DNA of 5,911 nt from Chitinophaga pinensis (lineage in GTDB: Bacteria; Bacteroidota; Bacteroidia; SXHM01). Location: contig CAMDBK010000198.1 of assembly GCA_945889235.1 (NCBI GenBank), positions 1-5,911 on the forward strand, in the 5' to 3' direction. Positions 1-4,578 of this stretch are shown piece after piece; position 1 is the first letter of the stretch, and the number at the start of each line of letters is the position of its first letter. A model generated the notes under the pieces. It was not told the origin of the DNA and did not search any database. It saw nothing but the letters and a program-made list of their open reading frames with translations. Position numbers and translations under genes: made by a program.

Positions 1-19
1 TGCTTCCTAAACATTTTTT

Positions 20-565
20 ATGAACGAACTACTTGAAACACTTAAATACCTTATCCCCTCTCTTGTAGTATTTATTACTGCCTATACACTTATCCGGCTT
101 TTTTTAGACGATATAAAAAGCAAAGCACAACCTGTTGCAAAAGAAAATAACACACAAGGCCTGTTAAAAATTGAAAATCAGAAAATCATTCTTCCCCTGA
201 AATTACAGGCCTGTGAGCGCATTACACTTTACCTTGAACGCATCAATCCTGACAGTCTTATTATGCGTAATCACCGCAGTGGAATGAACGCAATTGATAT
301 TCAGCGTGAGTTACTTAAAAATATACGCGAAGAGTTTGAACATAATTTCTCGCAACAGATTTACCTGAATGATTCAACATGGCAGGCGGTGCGTACTGCA
401 AAAGATGAAATGGCTAAGCTGGTAAAACTTGCAGGAAGTCAGGTAGAAGGCAGCACATCATCAATTGCCTATAGTGAAACATTTATAAAAATGGCAGGAC
501 AGCTTCAGACATTGCCTTCACAGGCAGCAATTGAAAAAATAAAAGCAGAACTGAAGCAATTGTAA
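20..565 (+). CDS. Small membrane-anchored protein, DUF7935-like (Bacteroidota conserved hypothetical)
   Basis: A 181-residue protein of unknown function. Residues about 10-30 (LIPSLVVFITAYTLIRLFL) form one hydrophobic segment near the N-terminus, followed by a basic, soluble remainder, so it is probably a single-pass inner-membrane protein with most of its mass in the cytoplasm. The soluble part is mostly helical in character (residues 55-135, 160-181) and contains LPLKLQACERITLYLERI, which I recall from a Bacteroidota-restricted family now called DUF7935; this is recognition from memory, not a search. The ATG at 20 is the natural start because the hydrophobic segment begins right after it; only 19 bp of upstream sequence are visible, so a promoter cannot be judged. 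The stop codon is 2 bp before the ATP-grasp gene, so the two are almost certainly co-transcribed. No catalytic motif is visible. Confidence 0.85.
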   Translation: MNELLETLKYLIPSLVVFITAYTLIRLFLDDIKSKAQPVAKENNTQGLLKIENQKIILPLKLQACERITLYLERINPDSLIMRNHRSGMNAIDIQRELLKNIREEFEHNFSQQIYLNDSTWQAVRTAKDEMAKLVKLAGSQVEGSTSSIAYSETFIKMAGQLQTLPSQAAIEKIKAELKQL

Positions 566-567
566 CA

Positions 568-1473
568 ATGCACACTTACGATGTTACTTTACTTACCGAT
601 TCAAGGTATGTAAATCCTCAACACATTACTGATTACATACAAAATGTGTTGCATGAAGATGTGCTGTTGAAACAAGCGCTGGAGAAGAAAGGTTTGCGCG
701 TAACCCGCACTAACTGGGACAATCCTGATTTTAACTGGAAACAGACACGCTACATCATTTTCCGGACAACCTGGGATTATTTTAACCGCTTTGATGAATT
801 TTCTGCGTGGTTGAAAAAAGTAAGCACACAAACTAAATTGATAAATCCATTGAACACCATTCTTTGGAACATGGATAAGCATTACCTCAGCGATTTAGCG
901 TTGAAAGGCATTCGCATTCCGCACACTGTTTTTATTGAGCCAGGTGAGGAACGCAATCTTGCAACAATTGTAAAATCTACAGGCTGGAAAGAGTTGGTAA
1001 TAAAACCCGCCATATCAGGTGCTGCAAGACACACCTACCGTTTGAACGAAAACAATATTTCCGAATATGAATCAATTTTCAGAGAACTAATTCAATCTGA
1101 ATCTATGTTGTTACAAGAGTTTCAGAATAACATTATTACAAAAGGCGAAATCGCTTTTATGCTGTTTGGCGGCAAGTTCAGTCATGCGGTTTTGAAAAAA
1201 GCAAAGCAAGGAGATTACCGTGTACAGGATGATTTTGGTGGTTCGGTGCATGACTACTCACCCACTGCTGAAGAAATTACATTCGCAGAAAAAACTGTTG
1301 CTGCCTGCAATCCCGTTCCGGTTTATGCGCGGGTTGATGTAATCTGGGATAATGAAAACAAACTCTGTGTTTCGGAATTGGAATTGATAGAGCCTGAGTT
1401 GTGGTTTCGTACTTGCCCGGGTGCTGCTGAGCTTTTTGCGGATGAAGTTGTACGTCATTGCGAGTCCGCCTGA
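568..1473 (+). CDS. ATP-grasp domain ligase (RimK/glutathione synthetase/DcsG-like), substrate unknown
   Basis: A 301-residue protein with an ATP-grasp fold. The N-terminal third (residues 1-95) looks like the pre-ATP-grasp domain, with FRTTWDYFNRFDEFSAWL at about 65-82. The ATP-grasp part starts near WNMDKHYLSDLALKGIRIP (100-118). Likely ATP and metal ligands are K146 in VIKPAISG, E184 in LLQEF, R255 and D257 in ARVDVI, and E270/E275 in SELELIEPELWF. A glycine/basic loop lies at 201-226. The RTTWDY and WN.DK..L motifs and the SELELIEP ending resemble DcsG-like ligases (cyclo-ligase in D-cycloserine synthesis) and unassigned ATP-grasp proteins common in Bacteroidota. Such enzymes join a carboxylate to an amine or thiol through an acyl phosphate; the substrate cannot be read here. 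It begins 2 bp after the preceding stop, suggesting translational coupling. Its last six codons and stop lie in a palindromic repeat, so the C-terminus (RHCESA) is probably not ancestral. Confidence 0.9.
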   Translation: MHTYDVTLLTDSRYVNPQHITDYIQNVLHEDVLLKQALEKKGLRVTRTNWDNPDFNWKQTRYIIFRTTWDYFNRFDEFSAWLKKVSTQTKLINPLNTILWNMDKHYLSDLALKGIRIPHTVFIEPGEERNLATIVKSTGWKELVIKPAISGAARHTYRLNENNISEYESIFRELIQSESMLLQEFQNNIITKGEIAFMLFGGKFSHAVLKKAKQGDYRVQDDFGGSVHDYSPTAEEITFAEKTVAACNPVPVYARVDVIWDNENKLCVSELELIEPELWFRTCPGAAELFADEVVRHCESA

Positions 1474-1546
1474 GGCGGACGAAGCAATCTCCAGATTAAA
1501 CTACTGATTCTTTTTATGAGATTGCATCGCTACGCTCGCAATGACG
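1453..1546. repeat. Long imperfect palindrome, REP-like intergenic repeat
   Basis: Outer arms CGTCATTGCGAG (1453-1464) and CTCGCAATGACG (1535-1546) are exact reverse complements. Inner arms GCAATCTC (1484-1491) and GAGATTGC (1518-1525) are also exact. The left arm carries an extra small palindrome, GTCCGCCTGAGGCGGAC (1464-1480), so the folded form would be a long hairpin with a side hairpin. The CGTCATTGCGAG...GCAATCTC pattern is a dispersed repeat type I recall from many Bacteroidota genomes. It overlaps the last seven codons of the ATP-grasp gene and may also act as a transcription end signal, but there is no clear T-run. Confidence 0.85.
1464..1480. repeat. CGCCTGAGGCG-core palindrome inside the REP-like repeat
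   Basis: GTCCGCC-TGA-GGCGGAC is a perfect 7-bp stem with a three-base TGA centre. The TGA of the centre is also the stop codon of the ATP-grasp gene (1471-1473). The same core occurs at 2245-2263 with a longer stem. Confidence 0.8.
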
Positions 1547-1564
1547 GTTTATTAAATGCAAACA

Positions 1565-1585
1565 GCCGGTCTTGCGAGGACCGGC
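1565..1585 (-). terminator. GC-rich hairpin downstream of the DUF772-like gene, possible terminator
   Basis: GCCGGTC (1565-1571) and GACCGGC (1579-1585) form a perfect 7-bp stem around a TTGCGAG loop. On the minus strand it lies about 30 nt beyond the stop codon of the transposase-like gene and is followed by TGTTTGCATTT, a weak T-rich tail. It could also stop plus-strand read-through from the ATP-grasp gene. The loop TTGCGAG also occurs in the arm of the neighbouring palindrome (1458-1464), so it may instead be a diverged copy of that repeat. Confidence 0.5.
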
Positions 1586-1615
1586 CGATTGTGAACACCA
1601 CCCAAACCAAATATG

Positions 1616-2131
1616 TTATGCTACCTGGCGAGCCCACAGCATCAGGCGGTTTTCGCCTACTTTAAAGACAGGGCTGCCTTCGGTAGTTATTTTTGTAATT
1701 GTTTCGCTTATCAGGTTGCGGCCTGTAGCTTTTTCATATTCATTCAGCATTCTGCGGAAGTGATTGTATACAAAGATTGAAGGAGCTTCGTTACCGGCAT
1801 TGTTCATGCACAGTGCGTAACGAACTTTTATATCAAAACGGCTTTCGTTGAAGAGTTGGGTATCGCCCCAGCCAAAGCTTTCTTTCATTAGTAACATGGC
1901 AACCAGGGTGCGAACCGATGTTGACGGATTGCTCTGGAATTGCTCAAACATTTCGCGGTAAGGTTTTTCATCAACCGCTTCGGTAATGCTGGTGCGGAAC
2001 ATGGCGTACCAGTCCATATCGCTGTTTACAGCTTCGTTGTTGTTGTTAGCGTTGTTTGCTAAAGTTGCGTTGTAGTTCAGAACTTCTGTTGCTGATTTTA
2101 CTACTCTTAGGTGTGACATTGTTGTATTCAT
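1616..2131 (-). CDS. Stand-alone DUF772-like N-terminal domain of an IS1182-type transposase (remnant or domesticated)
   Basis: A 171-residue protein. Residues about 44-150 resemble the N-terminal DUF772 region of IS1182-family transposases: FRTSITEAVDEKPYREMF, then TSVRTLVAMLLMKESFGWGD (71-90), QLFNESRFDIKVRYAL (92-107), and VYNHFRRMLNEYEKATG (121-137). Full transposases of this type have roughly 450-500 residues with a DDE catalytic domain after this point. Here the frame ends at 171, about where the first catalytic Asp (RMDS-type motif) would be expected, and the matching stretch reads NRLMLWARQVA, with no Asp. It should therefore not transpose by itself. The N-terminal tail includes an Asn-rich stretch, NANNNNEAVN (27-36), unlike typical transposases. 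The 171-codon frame, a leader like that of panB and a downstream hairpin suggest a maintained gene, but a recent remnant cannot be excluded. ATG at 2131 is preferred because the leader motif ends just before it; an alternative start is ATG at 2119. Confidence 0.7.
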   Translation of the reverse strand: MNTTMSHLRVVKSATEVLNYNATLANNANNNNEAVNSDMDWYAMFRTSITEAVDEKPYREMFEQFQSNPSTSVRTLVAMLLMKESFGWGDTQLFNESRFDIKVRYALCMNNAGNEAPSIFVYNHFRRMLNEYEKATGRNLISETITKITTEGSPVFKVGENRLMLWARQVA

Positions 2132-2135
2132 TTTG

Positions 2136-2154
2136 TTTAGGTTTTTTTGGTTTA
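2136..2154 (-). promoter_or_regulatory. A-rich translation leader shared with panB
   Basis: On the minus strand the mRNA reads TAAACCAAAAAAACCTAAA, ending 4 nt before the ATG at 2131. Nearly the same 20-mer precedes panB (3363-3382), also placed directly before its start codon. Neither gene has a purine-rich Shine-Dalgarno sequence, so this probably forms the ribosome loading region, as is usual in Bacteroidota. Confidence 0.5.
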
Positions 2155-2155
2155 G

Positions 2156-2183
2156 TTCAAAGTTTAATGTTCAATGTTTAAAG
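2156..2183. repeat. Four tandem heptamers, consensus TTYAAWG
   Basis: TTCAAAG, TTTAATG, TTCAATG and TTTAAAG follow each other without a gap. They lie 25-52 bp upstream of the DUF772-like start, where a promoter or operator would be expected. On the minus strand the units read CWTTRAA, and the first contains CTTTGAA, which partly resembles the Bacteroidota -7 element (TAnnTTTG). No convincing -33 TTG at the right distance was found. Confidence 0.6.
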
Positions 2184-2188
2184 TTTTT

Positions 2189-2243
2189 AAAAGTGTCGGG
2201 TTTCAGATCTTACGGGATTTGAAGCCCGACACTTTTTGTTTTT
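2189..2243 (+). terminator. Strong intrinsic terminator-like hairpin (hairpin 1 of the series)
   Basis: AAAAGTGTCGGG (2189-2200) pairs perfectly with CCCGACACTTTT (2225-2236). On the plus strand the stem is followed by a T-rich run to about 2244. The apical part (2205-2220) is a small AGATC/GATTT stem around TTACGG, the loop of the array downstream. The plus-strand direction is favoured by the T-run, although the flanking genes are both on the minus strand; on the minus strand the stem ends in TTTT followed by A residues, so it may work in both directions and also end panB transcripts. Confidence 0.7.
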
Positions 2244-2244
2244 T

Positions 2245-2263
2245 GTCTCGCCTGAGGCGAGAC
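2245..2263. repeat. Palindrome GTCTCGCC-TGA-GGCGAGAC (hairpin 2)
   Basis: A perfect 8-bp stem with a TGA centre. It shares the CGCCTGAGGCG core with 1464-1480, while its outer stem differs in a balanced way. It is followed by CCTCTTTTGTTT on the plus strand and is spaced about 31 bp from the next hairpin, so it fits the rhythm of the array. Confidence 0.75.
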
Positions 2264-2275
2264 CCTCTTTTGTTT

Positions 2276-2502
2276 GAAGCCTTACGGGGCTTCTTCTTTT
2301 GTTTTTGAAACCTTACGGGGTTTCGGTTTTAGGTTTGAAGTCTTACGGGACTTCTTTTTGTTTTCGGAGCGGGTTGGCTCCTCTTCTTTTGTTTGAAGCC
2401 TTACGGGGCTTCTTCTTTTGTTGTGAAACCTTACGGGGTTTCTTTTTAGGTTTGAAGCCTTCCGGGGCTTCGGCTTTCTTTAGTAAGAGCGGGGTTGCGC
2501 TC
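2276..2502 (+). repeat. Tandem array of eight small hairpins, about 30-bp period, mostly UNCG-type loops
   Basis: Hairpins at 2276-2293, 2307-2324, 2337-2354, 2395-2412, 2425-2442 and 2454-2471 have the form GAARYC-TTACGG-GRYTTC. Stems vary (GAAGCC, GAAACC, GAAGTC) and the opposite arm always changes to keep pairing. The first two loop and last loop bases can form a U-G closing pair around UACG, or UCCG in the copy at 2454-2471; both belong to the UNCG tetraloop class when read on the plus strand. Two further hairpins, 2366-2381 (GGAGC/GCTCC) and 2487-2502 (GAGCG/CGCTC), share a GGGTTG loop. Spacers are T-rich, such as TTCTTTTGTTTTT. The order A-A-A-B is repeated twice (2276-2381 and 2395-2502), offset by about 117-121 bp. 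No ORF here is credible; the plus-strand frame across it is low-complexity and repeat-derived. Confidence 0.85.
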
Positions 2503-2516
2503 CTTCCTTCTGTTGG

Positions 2517-3359
2517 TTACGCTGCTATTCTCAGTTTCTTCTCAGGAGCCAAAACTGTTTGTTTAGCAGGGGCATAACATTCTTTTTCGGCAGGGAACTG
2601 TTCGGTGCGAACATCGCTTGCGAAAGCGTTCACTGCTTCTTTGATTAATTCTGCGCCATACATGTAGGTGCGCACAAATTTTGGTTTGAAGTCGGTGCAG
2701 AAGCCCAGCATATCATGCAGAACCAATGCTTGTCCGTCACACTCTAACCCTGCGCCTACACCTATTACAGGTATTTCAATGGCGTCTCTAACTGCTGCTC
2801 CTACATGTGAAGGAACCGCTTCCAGCACTACCGAGAAGCATCCCAGTTCTTGCAATTTAATTGCATCGGCTACAATTTTAGCTTCTTCTTCTTCGGTTTT
2901 GCCTTGCACTTTAAATCCTCCAAGCGCTTGATGATGTGAAGGGGTGAGACCAATGTGTCCTACTACAGGTATGCCCGACTGCGTAAGATGAGCGATTAGC
3001 TTTTCATTGCCATCAACCCCTTCAATTTTTACTGCTTTTGCTCCGGCTTTCATAAGAATTTCTACGTTGTCCATAGCTTTCTCAATGCCTTTGCGGTTTG
3101 CCATGAATGGCAGGGCAGCGATAATAAATTTATTGTTGGCGCCTTTAACAACTGCACGCAGGTGCATTGCTATGGTTTCAACATCTGAGTTAAGAGTGGT
3201 GTCAAATCCGTGCATCACCATTGATGAACAGTCTCCAACAAGGATTCCGTCAACTTCGGTTTCGCTAAGGATTTTTGCACTCCAGTAGTCGTAAGAAGTT
3301 ACTACTACAATTTTCTTTTTTTCAGCTTTTAGTTTTTTAAATGATTTTAAGATACTCAT
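2517..3359 (-). CDS. panB: 3-methyl-2-oxobutanoate hydroxymethyltransferase (ketopantoate hydroxymethyltransferase)
   Basis: A 280-residue PanB, the usual length being about 260-280. It transfers a hydroxymethyl group from 5,10-methylenetetrahydrofolate to 2-oxoisovalerate, giving ketopantoate for pantothenate and CoA; it is cytoplasmic and Mg-dependent. Family motifs in order are VTSYDYWSAKI (20-30), VGDCSSMVMHG (41-51), ALPFMA (82-87), AVKIEG (109-114), VVGHIGLTP (132-140), GGFKVQGK (147-154), VVLEAVP (177-183), IPVIGVGAG (196-204), DGQALVLHDMLG (208-219) and PKFVRTY (226-232). Family knowledge puts metal and substrate contacts at D43, K111, E113 and E180, all present. Two usual residues differ: C44 replaces Ser in GDS, and A82 replaces the metal-binding Asp of the usual DLPF motif. 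The ATG at 3359 is chosen because the family N-terminus starts there and an A-rich leader precedes it; extending to 3506 would add 49 residues with no PanB resemblance. The last 18 or so residues (AKQTVLAPEKKLRIAA) are an unusual tail. It is the only pantothenate gene in view. Confidence 0.93.
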   Translation of the reverse strand: MSILKSFKKLKAEKKKIVVVTSYDYWSAKILSETEVDGILVGDCSSMVMHGFDTTLNSDVETIAMHLRAVVKGANNKFIIAALPFMANRKGIEKAMDNVEILMKAGAKAVKIEGVDGNEKLIAHLTQSGIPVVGHIGLTPSHHQALGGFKVQGKTEEEEAKIVADAIKLQELGCFSVVLEAVPSHVGAAVRDAIEIPVIGVGAGLECDGQALVLHDMLGFCTDFKPKFVRTYMYGAELIKEAVNAFASDVRTEQFPAEKECYAPAKQTVLAPEKKLRIAA

Positions 3360-3362
3360 GAT

Positions 3363-3382
3363 TTTAGGTTTTTGTTGGTTTA
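3363..3382 (-). promoter_or_regulatory. A-rich translation leader of panB
   Basis: On the minus strand TAAACCAACAAAAACCTAAA ends 3 nt before the panB ATG. It matches the leader of the DUF772-like gene (2136-2154) except for one inserted or changed base. It supports 3359 as the panB start. Confidence 0.55.
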
Positions 3383-3587
3383 AATTATTCAGGTTAATTG
3401 TTCGGGGTTCGTTTTTAAAATTCTGTGTTTGTAAATTCTGGGACAAATGTGCACTCGTTTTCATCTTATGTGGTATAAGAAGTTGTATTTTTTGAACATC
3501 CGACAATCACTATAATATACTAAAATACTTGTAAATAAAGGGCTTTAACCTATTTCCGAATTAGGCTTATTTTGGAAAGAACTTTAT

Positions 3588-3615
3588 TCGATTATCGACA
3601 ATAATGTATCGATAA
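3588..3615. promoter_or_regulatory. ATCGA/TCGAT palindrome cluster, possible operator
   Basis: TCGAT-T-ATCGA (3588-3598) is a palindrome with a single central base. Its right part, TTATCGA (3592-3598), is also an inverted repeat of TCGATAA (3609-3615) across 10 bp. Its position about 100 bp before the phosphatase and 230 bp before panB would suit a shared regulator site, but AT-rich DNA gives such patterns by chance. Confidence 0.3.
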
Positions 3616-3717
3616 ACGACATAACTTTTTTGTGAATGAGGGCGTTTTGTATGCCCAACAAGGGGTTTTTATAGATGAATTTTGATTAGCATTGAACTCA
3701 TTTTTCAATAGCTATAT

Positions 3718-4509
3718 ATGAACTACCAACACCTCTGCCTCCAGGTCTGCGCCCGTGCCAAAGAAACAGGAGCATTTATAAGAGAAGAAGCCAAGAAGTT
3801 TAAAACCTCAACCATAGAAGTAAAAGGCCACAATAACTTTGTGTCGTATGTAGACAAAACCTCAGAACAAAAATTAGTAACCGCCCTTGCAGCCCTTTTG
3901 CCCGAAGCCGGTTTTATAGCCGAAGAAGGCACCAGTGACAAAAAAGGCGAGCGCTACAACTGGATTGTTGACCCGCTGGATGGCACCACCAATTTTATAC
4001 ATGGCTTTCCGTGCTATGCTATTAGTATAGCACTTACGGAAGGCGACAAAACGGTGCTTGGCGTTATCTACGAAATAAATCAGAACGAATGTTTCTATGC
4101 CTGGAAAGACAGTGATGCTTTTCTAAACGGAAACAAAATTACCGTTTCCGCTACCCCAACCCTGAAAGACTCATTATTAGGTACCGGCTTTCCTTATTAT
4201 GATTACGGGAAGATGAACCAATACATGGAACTGTTCAAACACTTTATGCAGCACTCACACGGCTTAAGGCGTCCCGGCTCTGCTGCAACTGATTTAGCTT
4301 ATTTAGCCTGCGGCCGCTTCGATGGCTTTTATGAATACAGCCTTGCTCCCTGGGATGTGGCAGCCGGTGCATTTTTAGTGCAGCGTGCAGGCGGTAAGGT
4401 TGCCGACTTCTCGGGAGGTGATAATTATATCTTCGGAAAAGAGATTGTAGCAGGAAATGCGCTGGTGTTTCATGAATTGCAGGAAACAGTGAAGAGGTTT
4501 ATGATATAA
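3718..4509 (+). CDS. suhB: Inositol monophosphatase family protein (SuhB-like)
   Basis: A 263-residue protein of normal length for the family. It hydrolyses myo-inositol monophosphates or related sugar phosphates with Mg2+ and is cytoplasmic; the exact substrate is not readable. Family motifs are complete: FVSYVDKTSE (41-50), the metal ligand Glu in GFIAEEGT (65-72), WIVDPLDGTTNFIHGFP (82-98) with the metal ligands D85 and D88, RRPGSAATDLAYLACGRFDGF (184-204), and the second signature PWDVAAGAFLVQRAGG (211-226) with D213. The start at 3718 is firm: an in-frame TAG lies at 3709-3711 and the family N-terminus begins here. There is no Shine-Dalgarno sequence, only an AT-rich leader. The gene is transcribed away from panB and converges on the WD40 gene, with a palindromic repeat in between. 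It could equally be a CysQ or histidinol-phosphatase-like member, so the symbol is used in the general SuhB sense. Confidence 0.93.
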   Translation: MNYQHLCLQVCARAKETGAFIREEAKKFKTSTIEVKGHNNFVSYVDKTSEQKLVTALAALLPEAGFIAEEGTSDKKGERYNWIVDPLDGTTNFIHGFPCYAISIALTEGDKTVLGVIYEINQNECFYAWKDSDAFLNGNKITVSATPTLKDSLLGTGFPYYDYGKMNQYMELFKHFMQHSHGLRRPGSAATDLAYLACGRFDGFYEYSLAPWDVAAGAFLVQRAGGKVADFSGGDNYIFGKEIVAGNALVFHELQETVKRFMI

Positions 4510-4512
4510 AAC

Positions 4513-4573
4513 CTCATGCTGAACTTGTTTCAGCATCTCACTAATAAGACCCTGAAACAAGTTCAGGGTGACG
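4513..4573. repeat. REP-like double palindrome between convergent genes, likely bidirectional terminator
   Basis: CTGAACTTGTTTCAG (4519-4533) and CTGAAACAAGTTCAG (4552-4566) are exact reverse complements over 15 bp. Each arm is also a hairpin by itself: GCTGAA-CTTGT-TTCAGC (4518-4534) and CCCTGAA-ACAAG-TTCAGGG (4550-4568). The element can therefore fold as one long hairpin or as two small ones. The TCATGCTGAA...CCTGAA...TTCAGGGTGACG layout is a repeat type I recall as widespread in Bacteroidota. It fills the gap between the phosphatase stop (4509) and the WD40 gene stop (4579) and so could end both transcripts, although no T-run follows. Confidence 0.8.
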
Positions 4574-4578
4574 AATAC

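Larger units (their letters stand above)
3360..3717. promoter_or_regulatory. Divergent intergenic region between panB and the inositol monophosphatase
   Basis: A 358-bp AT-rich stretch with no credible gene. It must hold the promoters for both divergent genes. I found no full Bacteroidota promoter (TTG, about 19-21 bp, TAnnTTTG) on either strand; the nearest partial -7 matches are GAATTTTG at about 3677-3684 (plus) and CACATTTG on the minus strand near 3446-3453. A small CCC-AACAA-GGG hairpin followed by GTTTTT (3654-3670) lies 48 bp before the phosphatase start and could be a weak attenuator. Confidence 0.5.

Noticed and set aside
1547..2200. Complete insertion sequence around the DUF772-like gene
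   Set aside because: I found no matching terminal inverted repeats or target-site duplication flanking the gene, and the catalytic domain is absent.
2276..2502. CRISPR array
   Set aside because: The repeated units are 18-bp hairpins that differ from each other, with only about 12 bp of low-complexity T-rich sequence between them. There are no unique spacers and no cas genes.
2276..2502. Intrinsic terminators for panB on the minus strand
   Set aside because: On the minus strand the small hairpins are followed by A-rich, not T-rich, sequence and the loop reads as the complement of UNCG, so they are oriented for the plus strand; only hairpin 1 (2189-2237) could work both ways.
2299..2577. Plus-strand 92-codon reading frame across the hairpins
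   Set aside because: Its residues come from the repeated DNA, it overlaps the end of panB on the other strand, and it has no recognisable domain.
2668..3288. Plus-strand reading frames opposite panB (87 and 93 codons)
   Set aside because: They are antisense shadows of panB with Ser/Thr/Ala-rich content and no motif.
3360..3506. N-terminal extension of PanB by 49 residues
   Set aside because: The extra residues show no PanB similarity and are Asn/Gln-rich as expected for translated AT-rich leader; the ATG at 3359 matches the family start and has an A-rich leader.
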